In this document: piece after piece, positions 13,805 to 21,066 of the stretch
How the letters are laid out: every line of letters starts with the position of its first letter
How positions within the stretch are numbered: the stretch's first letter is position 1
From: an uncultured Collinsella sp.
GTDB taxonomy: Bacteria > Actinomycetota > Coriobacteriia > Coriobacteriales > Coriobacteriaceae
Assembly (NCBI GenBank): GCA_900544385.1
Contig: UQVD01000031.1
Span: 1 to 21,066 of the forward strand
DNA: 21,066 nucleotides
Direction of reading: 5' to 3'
Notes under the pieces: generated by a model
Told to the model about the DNA's origin: nothing
Databases searched by the model: none
Seen by the model: only the letters and a program-made list of their open reading frames with translations
Translations under genes and position numbers: made by a program

Positions 13805-15208
13805 TTAGAAGTCGGCGTTGCCCACGGTGCGCGGGTGCGGCAGGACGTCGCGGATGTTGCCCACGCCGGTCAGATACATGACCAAGCGCTCGAAGCCCAG
13901 ACCGTAGCCGGCGTGCTTGCAGGAACCGTAGCGGCGCAGGTCAAGGTAGTACTTGTACTGCTCGGGATTCATGCCCAGGTCCTTGATGCGGGCCTCGAGC
14001 AGATCCAGGCGCTCCTCGCGCTGGGAGCCGCCGATAATCTCGCCGATACCGGGAACCAGGCAGTCGGCGGCGGCGACGGTCTTGCCGTCCTCGTTCATGC
14101 GCATGTAGAACGCCTTGATCTCGGCCGGGTAGTCGGTCACGAAGGTCGGGCGCTTAAAGTGCTCCTCGGTCAGGAAGCGCTCGTGCTCGGTCTGCAAGTC
14201 GATGCCCCAGCTGACGGGGTAATCAAACTGGTGGCCAGCAGCGACTGCCTGCTCCAGGATCTCGACGGCCTCGGTGTAGGTAACGCGGGCAAAGTCGGAG
14301 TTGGCGACATGGTCCAGGCGCTCGAGCAGACCCTTGTCCACAAACTTGTTGAGCATATTGAGCTCGTCGGGGCAGGTGGCCATGACGTCCTTGAGGACGT
14401 ACTTGAGCATGGCCTCGGCGTTATCCATGTAGTCGTTAAGGTCGGCAAAGGCCATCTCGGGCTCGATCATCCAAAACTCGGCGGCGTGGCGCGTGGTGTT
14501 GGAGTTCTCGGCACGGAAGGTGGGACCAAAGGTGTATACGTCGCCAAAGGCCATGGCAAAGTTCTCGGCATTGAGCTGGCCGGACACGGTGAGGCTTGCA
14601 TGCTTGCCAAAGAAGTCCTGGCTCCAGTCGACCTCGCCGGACTCGGTGAGGGGCGGATTTTTGGGGTCGAGCGTGGTCACGCGGAACATCTCGCCGGCGC
14701 CCTCGCAGTCACTCGTGGTGATGATGGGGGTGTTGACGTAGACAAAGCCCTGCTCCTGGAAGAAGCGGTGGATGGCGGCAGCCGCGACAGAGCGGATGCG
14801 GAACACGGCGCGGAACAGGTTGGTGCGCGGGCGCAGATGCTGCTGGGTGCGCAGGAACTCGACGGTTGCGCGCTTCTTCTGCAGCGGGTAATCCGGGGCG
14901 CTCGTGCCCTCGACCTCGATGGAGGTGGCAGAAAGCTCGAAAGGCTGGGGCGCATCGGGGGTCAGTTTGACGGTGCCGGTGCAAATGAGTGCGGCCGAGA
15001 CGTTTTGATGGGCGATCTCGTCGTAGTTGTCGAGTGCCTCGCGGTTCATGACGACCTGCAGGTCGCGGAAGCAGCTGCCGTCGTTGAGCGTAACAAAGCC
15101 AAAGTTCTTCATGTCGCGGACGGACTTGACCCAGCCGGCGACGGTGACGGTCTGGCCGCCGAGCGACTCGGCATCGGCATAGAGCTGCGCGATTTTGGTG
15201 CGGTTCAC
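13805..15208 (-). CDS. asnS: Asparaginyl-tRNA synthetase
   Basis: AsnRS charges tRNA-Asn with asparagine in the cytosol. The protein has 467 residues, against 466 in E. coli. The N-terminal OB-fold anticodon domain (about 1-105) contains VTVAGWVKSVRDMKNFGFVTL. The class II catalytic core contains TPIITTSDCEGAGEMF, FGPTFRAENSNTTRHAAEFW (motif 2) and GYGLGFERLVMYLTG (motif 3 with the ATP-binding Arg). The segment GKHASLTVSGQLNAE is typical of AsnRS. The start is GTG 15208, just after GGGAGG. An upstream in-frame ATG (15220) lacks an SD, and longer versions would run into the crr terminator. Its own terminator lies at 13721-13758. Confidence 0.97.
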   Translation of the reverse strand: MNRTKIAQLYADAESLGGQTVTVAGWVKSVRDMKNFGFVTLNDGSCFRDLQVVMNREALDNYDEIAHQNVSAALICTGTVKLTPDAPQPFELSATSIEVEGTSAPDYPLQKKRATVEFLRTQQHLRPRTNLFRAVFRIRSVAAAAIHRFFQEQGFVYVNTPIITTSDCEGAGEMFRVTTLDPKNPPLTESGEVDWSQDFFGKHASLTVSGQLNAENFAMAFGDVYTFGPTFRAENSNTTRHAAEFWMIEPEMAFADLNDYMDNAEAMLKYVLKDVMATCPDELNMLNKFVDKGLLERLDHVANSDFARVTYTEAVEILEQAVAAGHQFDYPVSWGIDLQTEHERFLTEEHFKRPTFVTDYPAEIKAFYMRMNEDGKTVAAADCLVPGIGEIIGGSQREERLDLLEARIKDLGMNPEQYKYYLDLRRYGSCKHAGYGLGFERLVMYLTGVGNIRDVLPHPRTVGNADF

Positions 15209-15311
15209 GTATCCTCCCATAACGGTTGAATGATAGTTATCCATACAGTTCGGTATTCTAGCAGCTCGGCTCATTTGGGCTATGCAGATAAGGCATTGGC
15301 GGGATGGTTTT

Positions 15312-15352
15312 TCAAACGAAAAGCGCCCGCGGCCAAATGGTCGCGGGCGCTT
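15312..15352 (-). terminator. Intrinsic terminator of the EIIA-Glc gene
   Basis: A 14-bp GC-rich stem (one G-T) joins AAGCGCCCGCGGCC (15321-15334) to 15339-15352 with an AAAT loop. It is followed on the minus strand by TTTTCGTTTG. It separates the EIIA-like gene from asnS. Confidence 0.9.
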
Positions 15353-15389
15353 GACGAGGTGCCTTTTGGCTGTGTGGCGCGGGGCCTGG

Positions 15390-15953
15390 CTACTTGGTCT
15401 TGGCAACCAGCAGCGGGTCGCCAAGCTTGACGAGCGGGTTGCCGCCGATAAGCGTTCCAGACTCGCCGACATGGTCGATGCTCTTAAGACGATCGAGCTC
15501 GGAGACGATGACGGTCACGATGTCCTCGTGACCAGCGGCCTTAATGGCCTCGCGGTCGAAGCTGATGAGCGGCTGGCCTGCCTTGACCACATCGCCCATC
15601 TCGACAAAGCGGGCAAAACCCTTGCCGTTCATTTCCACGGTGCCCAGGCCAACATGGATGAACACGCGCAGGCCGTCCTCGGTAATCATGCCGATGGAGT
15701 GGTTGGTGACGGTGGTGGCGCCGATGCGGCCGTTGGCGGGCGCATAGATGGTGCCGGTAATGGGCTCGATGCCATAGCCCTGGCCAAGCATGCCCGAGGC
15801 GATCGTCTCGTCGGGAACCTCGTTCAGGTTGACGAGCACGCCGTTGACGGGGGCATAGATGACGCCTTCGCGGGTGGCGAAGCTTGCTGCGGGCGGAACG
15901 GACGCCTCGCCGGTCGAGGTGAAGGTGGACTTAAGCGAATCGAGCAGACCCAT
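15390..15953 (-). CDS. crr: PTS glucose-type EIIA protein (stand-alone)
   Basis: EIIA-Glc accepts a phosphate from HPr and passes it to EIIB domains of sugar permeases; in several bacteria it also has regulatory roles. The protein has 187 residues. The beta-barrel domain (about 35-165) contains GYGIEPITGTIYAPANG, the His85 box TNHSIGM and the phospho-accepting His100 in FIHVGLGTVEMNG. An N-terminal tail of about 30 residues precedes it. The ATG at 15953 has GGAGG about 6 bases upstream. No EIIB or EIIC domain is fused or adjacent, so it must serve permeases encoded elsewhere. The upstream region holds a LacI-type palindrome. The symbol crr is given by similarity. Confidence 0.92.
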   Translation of the reverse strand: MGLLDSLKSTFTSTGEASVPPAASFATREGVIYAPVNGVLVNLNEVPDETIASGMLGQGYGIEPITGTIYAPANGRIGATTVTNHSIGMITEDGLRVFIHVGLGTVEMNGKGFARFVEMGDVVKAGQPLISFDREAIKAAGHEDIVTVIVSELDRLKSIDHVGESGTLIGGNPLVKLGDPLLVAKTK

Positions 15954-16000
15954 AGTTGCCTCCAACTTAAATAGGCGCATATCGCGCGTTTGGTTTGCCG

Positions 16001-16034
16001 GAAACGTTTCATATGTGTTTCGCGGCTTGGTCAA
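16001..16034 (-). promoter_or_regulatory. Candidate crr promoter with LacI/CcpA-type palindrome
   Basis: GAAACGTTTC (16001-16010) is a perfect 10-base palindrome with the central CG seen in LacI/GalR-family operators. On the minus strand TTGACC (16034-16029) could be the -35 box, with TATGAA at 15 bases or ATGAAA at 16 bases. The palindrome would then overlap the -10. The rest of the divergent gap 15954-16197 shows no other clear signal apart from AT-rich sequence near 16081-16091. Confidence 0.4.
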
Positions 16035-16197
16035 CGCCCCCTATTCTACGCTGCTCAACGATACCTCTGAACTGGGATTATGTGATATATCAGTTGAAGG
16101 GAAACTTATTGCCGGAGTGTTTCTGCGCCACGGGTTCAAGTGGGGTACGCTTGAAGGCGAAAAACAAGGGCGCATAATTTGCGCGAAGGGAGCACAT

Positions 16198-17100
16198 ATG
16201 ATTGTCGAGAACCATGCGCTGTGGGGCGAGGAGCCGACCGAGGATTATCCGGCGACGTTTACGTATTTGGGTGCCGAGCCGCTGCCCGATAAACCGAATG
16301 GCCGCCGCCCCGCGGTGATCATCTGCGGCGGAGGCGGGTTTACACATATCGCTCCGCACGAGCAGGACCCGGTGGCGTTTGCATTTTTGGATCACGGTTA
16401 CCAGGCCTTTGTGCTCAACTATGTCACGAGCTCTACGGGTGACGTGAGCTTTCCGCACCCCCAGGCAGATCTTGCCAAGATGGTCGCCACGGTGCGCGCC
16501 AACGCCGACGAGTGGCATGTCGATCCTAAGCGCGTGTGCGTCGTGGGATTCTCGGCGGGCGGCATGATCTGTGCCTCGCTGGCAACGCAGTGGAAGACCG
16601 GCCCCTTCGCGGCACTTGCCGGGGCACGTCCGGACGACATTCGTCCCGATGCCGTGGTGCTGGGCTATCCGCTGCTCGACTTTGCCTATGTGCGCGACAT
16701 GCAGACGCGCGATCCGCGCATTGACTTGCGCGTGCCCAAGACGGGCGGCAAGACGGGGCGCGATTTGCTCAACGACTACCTGTCGATGGTGACGGGTGGC
16801 GAGGCAACTGACGAGCATTTGGCCGATATCTGCCCCACCACGCATGTTTCGCGTCAGATGCCGCCGACCTTTGTGTGGGGCGTGTCCGACGACAAGACGG
16901 CGCCGATCGCGCAGGTCTACCCGTTTGCGCAGCGCATGGCCGAGGAGGGCGTTGCATGCGAGATGCACGTCTTCGACCAGGGTGGTCACGGCCTTTCGCT
17001 CGGCAACGCCAACACCGCGGTCGACAACGAGGACAAGCAGGTGGCGGTCCGTCCCTGGATCCGCCTAGCCTTCCGCTTCCTGGAGCGCCACGGGTTTTAG
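16198..17100 (+). CDS. Alpha/beta-hydrolase, acetyl-esterase-like
   Basis: The 300-residue protein has the alpha/beta-hydrolase fold. The oxyanion-hole segment is IICGGGGFTHIAPHE (41-55), with GGGG where HGGG is usual. The nucleophile elbow is GFSAGG with Ser119, the acid is in GVSDD (Asp231 or Asp232), and the catalytic His is His264 in QGGHGLS. This pattern fits COG0657-type esterases or acetylxylan-esterase-like enzymes, which usually remove acetyl groups from sugars. There is no signal peptide, so it acts in the cytosol. The start ATG 16198 has AAGGGAG about 6 bases before it. The frame is open far upstream but has no SD there. It is divergent from crr and followed by a hairpin that begins in its stop codon. 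The exact substrate is unknown. Confidence 0.88.
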   Translation: MIVENHALWGEEPTEDYPATFTYLGAEPLPDKPNGRRPAVIICGGGGFTHIAPHEQDPVAFAFLDHGYQAFVLNYVTSSTGDVSFPHPQADLAKMVATVRANADEWHVDPKRVCVVGFSAGGMICASLATQWKTGPFAALAGARPDDIRPDAVVLGYPLLDFAYVRDMQTRDPRIDLRVPKTGGKTGRDLLNDYLSMVTGGEATDEHLADICPTTHVSRQMPPTFVWGVSDDKTAPIAQVYPFAQRMAEEGVACEMHVFDQGGHGLSLGNANTAVDNEDKQVAVRPWIRLAFRFLERHGF

Positions 17101-17127
17101 TTACGGCGTTTTACCAAACGCCGTAAC
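17100..17127. terminator. 12-bp hairpin at the hydrolase stop codon
   Basis: GTTACGGCGTTT (17100-17111) pairs perfectly with 17116-17127 around TACC. It starts at the last base of the TAG stop. There is no T-run afterwards, so it may protect the mRNA 3' end or terminate only weakly. Confidence 0.6.
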
Positions 17128-17140
17128 CACTTGACGCTGC

Positions 17141-17239
17141 AAGCCCGCCAGGGCGGCAATCTGCCTTTCAACTTCGGCGGCATGACCAGAAGGTCAATGC
17201 CGCCTCGTTTCAGGGCACCTTGCTCGCCCTGGCGGGCTT
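17141..17239. repeat. Long imperfect hairpin element (99 bases)
   Basis: A 15-bp perfect outer stem joins AAGCCCGCCAGGGCG (17141-17155) to 17225-17239. An inner stem joins GGCGGCATGACC (17176-17187) to 17192-17204 with one bulge and an AGAA loop. Partial pairing (GCAA, TGCC) lies between them. The region has no convincing gene. It could be a mobile MITE/REP-like unit or a structured RNA. Confidence 0.65.
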
Positions 17240-17283
17240 TCGCTGTTCGCGCCAAAACATCGGCGTTGCCATGGCCCAGATGC

Positions 17284-17330
17284 GGCACTTGGGGACGTTC
17301 CTTTTGTGCCGGCACTTGGGGACGGTCCTT
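17284..17330. repeat. Two tandem 20-base direct repeats (GGCACTTGGGGACGNTCCTT)
   Basis: Copies at 17284-17303 and 17311-17330 differ at one base, with a 27-base period. The first copy is closed by GTGCC (17306-17310), complementary to its GGCAC. The GGGGAC box recalls the GGGGACAG core of the palindromes elsewhere in the window. Confidence 0.6.
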
Positions 17331-17345
17331 GCAGCAATCTGTCGA

Positions 17346-17423
17346 TTGAACGTCGTTGTGCGTTCGCGCTATCATGCATGGTTACAATTGGTTAGCCGTG
17401 GCAAACGGTTAGCCAAGGTAAAC
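17346..17423 (+). promoter_or_regulatory. feo promoter with tandem metal-regulator-like dyads
   Basis: A candidate promoter TTGAAC (17346-17351), 18 bases, TATCAT (17370-17375) is followed by two tandem imperfect dyads: GTTAGCCGTGGCAAAC (17391-17406) and GTTAGCCAAGGTAAAC (17408-17423). The half-site GGTTAGCC matches the left half of the actinobacterial DtxR/IdeR box as I know it. Repression by an iron-loaded DtxR-family protein is inferred. The remaining bases to the GTG hold a GGAGGAG SD (17451-17457). Confidence 0.5.
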
Positions 17424-17464
17424 TAAATGCAACGCCCTGTGGGCGTCGGGGGAGGAGCACGGAC

Positions 17465-19825
17465 GTGAAGCTCGATACGCTCGAGATTGGAAAGGACGCC
17501 GTTGTCGCATCGGTGGCATCGGACGATCAGGCACTCCGACAGCATATTTTGGACATGGGTCTAACGCCGGGCACCGAAGTCACCATGATGAAGTACGCCC
17601 CCATGGGTGACCCGCTCGAGATCCGCCTACGTGGCTACGAGTTGACGCTGCGCAAGGACGATGCCGCACGCATTGAGCTCGTGGATGTGCACGACACCGA
17701 TACCGGCCCGCGCGTTAACGCCGCAATCGGCACGACGGACCACCCGGCCCTGGGCGAGGGGACGTATTCACCCCGTGCGGCAAAAACGGCCGTGCCCGAG
17801 GGCGCGCCGCTGCATTTTGCCCTTGCCGGTAACCAAAACTGCGGCAAGACCACGCTGTTCAACCAGCTTACGGGCTCCAACCAGCACGTCGGTAACTTTC
17901 CCGGCGTGACGGTCGACCGCAAGGACGGCACCATTCGCAACCACCCCGAGGCGAGCGTTACCGACCTGCCCGGCATTTACTCCCTGTCGCCGTACACAGG
18001 CGAAGAAGTCGTGAGCCGTCAGTTCATCCTCGACGAGCGCCCGGACGCCATCATCGACATCATTGACGCCACCAACATCGAGCGCAACCTGTACCTGACG
18101 CTGCAGCTTATGGAGCTCGACCGCCCCATGGTCATCGCGCTCAACATGATGGACGAGGTGACGGCCAACGGCGGCGCCGTGGACGTCAACCTGCTCGAGA
18201 GCCTGCTGGGCGTGCCCGTTGTCCCCATTAGCGCTGCCCGCAACGAGGGTATCGGCGAGCTGGTGGATCATGCCTTGCACGTGGCGCGGTTCCGCGAGCG
18301 TCCCGGTCGCCTGGACTTTTGCGCACCCGATGGTCCAGACGGCGGTGCGCTGCATCGCTGCATCCACGGCATCGCCAACCTTATCGAGGACCATGCCGCG
18401 ACGGCGCACATTCCCGTGCGTTTTGCGGCGACCAAGCTGGTTGAGGGCGACGAGCTGGTGACCGAGGCGCTTCACCTGGATCGCAACGAGCTCGACGCTA
18501 TCGAGCACATCATTACTCAGATGGAGGGCGAGGCCGGCACCGACCGCCTGTCCGCGCTGGCCGATATGCGCTTTTGCTTTATCGGCGACGTGTGTGGGCG
18601 CTGCGTCGTCAAACCGCACGAGAGCCGCGAGCACGTGCGCTCCGTCAAGATCGACCGCATCCTGACGGGCCGCTACACGGCCATTCCGGCGTTCCTGGTG
18701 ATCATGGGCCTCGTCTTTTGGCTGACGTTTGGCGTGATCGGCGCGGCGTTGCAGGGGCTCATGGAGGACGGCATCGCTGTCATCATCGCCTCGGCCGATG
18801 CGGGCCTCAAGGCGTTCGGAACCAACGACGTGGTGCGCTCGCTGGCTGTCGACGGCGTGCTTACGGGCGTGGGCAGCGTGCTGACCTTCCTTCCGATTAT
18901 CGTCGTGCTCTTCTTGTTCCTCTCCATTCTGGAAGACTCCGGATACATGGCACGCGTGGCCTTTGTCATGGATAAGGTGCTGCGTCGCTTTGGCCTGTCG
19001 GGCCGCAGCTTCGTGCCTATGCTCGTCGGTTTTGGCTGTACCGTGCCGGCTATCATGTCGACCCGTACGCTCCCATCCGAGCATGACCGCAAGATGACGG
19101 TCATGCTCACGCCGTTCATGAGCTGCTCGGCCAAGTTGCCGGTCTATGGTCTGCTGTGCGGGGCGTTTTTCCCACAGGCGACGGTTCCCGCCATGGTCTC
19201 GCTCTATCTGATTGGTATTGCGGTTGGTTGCATTGCGGCTTTGGTGCTCAACCGTACGGCATTTAAGGGCGACCCGGTGCCGTTTATCATGGAGCTTCCC
19301 AACTACCGCCTGCCGAGCGTCAAGACGACGGTGATGCTGGCATGGGATAAGGCCAAGGACTTTATTACCAAGGCCTTTACCATTATCTTTGCCGCTACCG
19401 TGGTCATCTGGTTCCTTCAGACGTTCGATATCCGCTTTAATGTGGTCGCCGATCAGTCGCAGAGTCTGCTTGCCGGTCTGGGTAGCATCATCGCGCCGGT
19501 GTTGACCCCGCTCGGTTTTGGCGACTGGCGCGCCTCGACGGCGCTCGTCACGGGACTCATCGCCAAGGAGAGCGTCATCTCGACGCTCACGGTGCTTTTG
19601 GGCGCAACGTCGCCCGCGGTGCTGTCAACCATGTTTTCGCCGTTTACCGCTTACGTGTTCCTGGTCTTTACGCTGCTGTACCCGCCCTGCGTGGCGTCCA
19701 TCGGCGCCGTCAAGAGCGAGCTGGGCACGCGCTATGCCGTTGCTGTGTTCGCGTTTCAGGTGACGGTCGCCTGGATCGTGGCGTTTGTCGTGCATTCGGC
19801 GGGCATATTGCTGGGTTTGGCTTAG
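17465..19825 (+). CDS. feoB: FeoA-FeoB fusion, ferrous iron transporter
   Basis: FeoB is the inner-membrane GTP-dependent Fe(II) importer. The protein has 786 residues. Residues 1-75 are a FeoA (SH3-like) domain: HILDMGLTPGTEVTM and GDPLEIRLRGYELTLRKDDA. A linker (76-113) joins it to the FeoB G domain: G1 GNQNCGKT (122-129), G3 DLPG (167-170), G4 NMMD (227-230), G5 SAAR (256-259). A helical GDI-like region follows, then the membrane part from about residue 400 with the gate motifs GFGCTVPAI and SCSAKLPVY and the late motif LIAKESVISTL. The start is GTG 17465 with SD GGAGGAG. No separate feoA or feoC is nearby. The promoter carries a probable iron-responsive operator. Confidence 0.96.
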   Translation: MKLDTLEIGKDAVVASVASDDQALRQHILDMGLTPGTEVTMMKYAPMGDPLEIRLRGYELTLRKDDAARIELVDVHDTDTGPRVNAAIGTTDHPALGEGTYSPRAAKTAVPEGAPLHFALAGNQNCGKTTLFNQLTGSNQHVGNFPGVTVDRKDGTIRNHPEASVTDLPGIYSLSPYTGEEVVSRQFILDERPDAIIDIIDATNIERNLYLTLQLMELDRPMVIALNMMDEVTANGGAVDVNLLESLLGVPVVPISAARNEGIGELVDHALHVARFRERPGRLDFCAPDGPDGGALHRCIHGIANLIEDHAATAHIPVRFAATKLVEGDELVTEALHLDRNELDAIEHIITQMEGEAGTDRLSALADMRFCFIGDVCGRCVVKPHESREHVRSVKIDRILTGRYTAIPAFLVIMGLVFWLTFGVIGAALQGLMEDGIAVIIASADAGLKAFGTNDVVRSLAVDGVLTGVGSVLTFLPIIVVLFLFLSILEDSGYMARVAFVMDKVLRRFGLSGRSFVPMLVGFGCTVPAIMSTRTLPSEHDRKMTVMLTPFMSCSAKLPVYGLLCGAFFPQATVPAMVSLYLIGIAVGCIAALVLNRTAFKGDPVPFIMELPNYRLPSVKTTVMLAWDKAKDFITKAFTIIFAATVVIWFLQTFDIRFNVVADQSQSLLAGLGSIIAPVLTPLGFGDWRASTALVTGLIAKESVISTLTVLLGATSPAVLSTMFSPFTAYVFLVFTLLYPPCVASIGAVKSELGTRYAVAVFAFQVTVAWIVAFVVHSAGILLGLA

Positions 19826-19866
19826 TTATTTATTGACGGCGCAACCTCTGTGTATTGAGTTGATTG

Positions 19867-19900
19867 CGGCCCCGCATCTGTACTGACGGATGCGGGGCCG
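19867..19900 (+). terminator. Hairpin terminator after feoB
   Basis: A 12-bp perfect stem pairs CGGCCCCGCATC (19867-19878) with 19889-19900 around a 10-base loop, followed by TTGCT. The T-tract is poor. The 3' arm overlaps the candidate promoter of the next gene. Confidence 0.7.
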
Positions 19901-19912
19901 TTGCTATATAAT
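19883..19912 (+). promoter_or_regulatory. Candidate promoter of the MFS exporter
   Basis: TATAAT at 19907-19912 is a perfect -10 box. CTGACG (19883-19888) is a partial -35 at 18 bases. The -35 and spacer lie inside the loop and 3' arm of the feoB terminator. The ATG is 37 bases downstream of the -10. Confidence 0.5.
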
Positions 19913-19948
19913 CGCCCACCGCCCAAGACAATCGGAGAGGTTTCCTAC

Positions 19949-21042
19949 ATGACTCAGGCAAGACAAGATGGCATCTCACTCAAGCAGTGGCTCCCGCTTA
20001 TTGGGCTCGCCTGTTGCGCGTTCGTATTCAACACGTCGGAGTTCATGCCCATCGGTCTTCTGACTGATATTGCCGCATCGTTCTCGCTCACGGAGGCCCA
20101 AGCAGGCATCATGATCTCGGTCTACGCCTGGGGCGTCATGCTGCTGTCGCTGCCGCTTATGGTGTTTGCCTCGCGCTTTGAGTTCAAGCGGATGCTGCTC
20201 GGCGTGCTCGCCGTGTTCTCGCTGGGCCAGTTCCTGTCCGCCGTGGCGCCCACCTATCCTATTTTGGTTTGCGCACGTCTGGTGGTCGCCTGCGCGCATG
20301 CCGTGTTCTGGTCGGTCGCCTCGATTATGGCCTCGCGCCTGGTCGACAGTCGCCACGGAGCGCTCGCCATCAGCATGATCGCCACGGGCTCGTCCATCGC
20401 GCAGATCTTTGGCCTGCCGATCGGCCGCGCCATCGGGCTGGCCGTGGGCTGGCGCATGACGTTTGCCGTGGTCGGGGCCCTCTCAGCCATCGCGGTCGTC
20501 TACCAGGCCGCGGTGTTCCCGGCCATGCCGGCGGGCGAGCGCTTTACCGTCAAACAGCTGCCCGAGCTGCTCAAGAATCCGTTCCTGGTCGCGCTCTACG
20601 CGGTCACGGTTTTTATGGCGACCGGCTATTACGCAAGCTACAGCTACATTGAGCCTTTCCTGGCGCAGGTCGCACACGTCGACGCGGGCGCCATCACCAT
20701 GACGCTGACGGCGTTTGGCTTCTCCGGTCTGGTGGGCAGCTGGCTGTTTGGCCGCCTGTTCGACGGGCATCGCTTCCCGTTCTTGGCTATCACGCTCTCC
20801 GGCGTGCCGGTGGCTCTGCTGCTTATGGGTCCGGTCGCATCGTCGCTCGTGGCAGTGCTTGCCGTCTGCGCGCTGTGGGGCTGCTGCGCCACGGCCTTTA
20901 ACGTGGCGTTCCAGGCCGAGCTCATCAAGTACACGCCGGCGGATTCGTCGGCCGTCGCCATGTCGATCTTCTCGGGCCTGTTCAATCTGGGCATCGGCAC
21001 GGGCACCGCAATCGGCGGTGCCGTGGTTTCGGGTCCCGGTAT
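19949..21042 (+). CDS. MFS exporter, SotB-like (DHA1 family), 3'-truncated by adapter
   Basis: About 364 genuine residues are present. The frame has no stop and runs through adapter sequence to the window end. The start ATG 19949 has GGAGAGG about 8 bases upstream. The protein is a 12-helix major facilitator carrier. FVFNTSEFMPIGLLTDIA, then SVYAWGVMLLSLP, ACAHAVFWSVAS, IATGSSIAQIFGLPIGR and GYYASYSYIEPF follow E. coli SotB closely in order and spacing as I remember it. SotB exports sugars and IPTG-like compounds, driven by protons. E. coli SotB has 396 residues, so roughly 30 to 40 C-terminal residues (the last helix or so) are missing. Its role here (sugar or drug efflux) is by analogy only. 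Confidence 0.9.
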
Positions 21043-21066
21043 CTGTCTCTTATACACATCTCCGAG
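21043..21066 (+). other. Tn5/Nextera adapter sequence (artefact)
   Basis: CTGTCTCTTATACACATCT (21043-21061) is the reverse complement of the 19-bp Tn5 mosaic end used in Nextera libraries. The next bases, CCGAG, match the start of the Read 2 adapter. This is untrimmed library sequence, not genomic DNA. Read on the minus strand it creates the spurious peptide start MYKRQ. Confidence 0.97.

Noticed and set aside
15209..15472. Longer asnS start reaching 15472
   Set aside because: It would run through the crr terminator and into the crr coding region. GTG 15208 with GGGAGG gives the normal family length.
15859..16197. Longer start for the hydrolase
   Set aside because: The open frame overlaps the divergent crr gene and has no SD. 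ATG 16198 has a good SD and fits the family N-terminus.
17097..17375. Small minus-strand protein in the hydrolase-feoB gap
   Set aside because: It runs through the long hairpin and tandem repeats, is repetitive (RPQVP twice), and has no convincing SD or family resemblance. It is best read as translated repeat DNA.
20644..21057. Minus-strand frame starting MYKRQ
   Set aside because: Its start lies in the Nextera adapter, and it is antisense to the well-supported MFS gene.

Overview
The window looks like a contig from a high-GC gut actinomycete of the class Coriobacteriia, most probably Collinsella or a close relative. This is inferred from gene content, the rpmG-tRNA-Trp-secE-nusG-rplK-rplA order, codon use and the style of the intergenic repeats; no database search was possible. 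The left edge cuts tuf. The right edge runs into a Tn5/Nextera adapter (21043-21066), so the last gene is truncated by the library or assembly and not by biology.

Layout. (1) 1-3860, plus strand: the translation block. It holds the 3' part of tuf with a strong terminator, a promoter, rpmG, tRNA-Trp(CCA), secE, nusG, rplK, rplA and a 17-bp terminator. (2) 3908-6531, minus strand: a translationally coupled pair. A 638-residue protein with a ParB-like N-terminal region and a BMP/PnrA-like ligand-binding C-terminal region, but no signal peptide, is followed by a small metallophosphoesterase that lacks the usual His of motif I. (3) 6624-7391, minus: an MscS-type channel. (4) 7521-9546, minus: a sortase-anchored 5'-nucleotidase whose signal peptide is out of frame by one base in a C6 run. 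(5) 9704-12598, minus: a TrpXYZ-type ABC importer (lipoprotein, hairpin, permease, ATPase), preceded by a WYL-domain regulator (12759-13544). (6) 13805-15953, minus: asnS and a stand-alone EIIA-Glc protein (crr-like), each followed by a strong terminator. (7) 16198-17100, plus: an alpha/beta-hydrolase. (8) 17128-17464: a repeat-rich intergenic region ending in a probable iron-responsive promoter. (9) 17465-19825, plus: a FeoA-FeoB fusion. (10) 19949 to the right edge, plus: a SotB-like MFS exporter, truncated.

The most interesting non-coding signal is a dispersed family of small palindromes with a shared CTGTCCC(C)TTT core and arms that differ in sequence but still pair (3874-3906, 6587-6625, 9611-9650, 9667-9705), with a related tandem repeat at 17284-17330. 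Three of the four sit directly at the stop codon of a minus-strand gene. A separate 99-base long hairpin lies at 17141-17239. The most interesting coding signal is the ParB-like/BMP fusion with its coupled phosphoesterase. It looks like an intracellular ligand sensor rather than an importer component, although its function is unknown.
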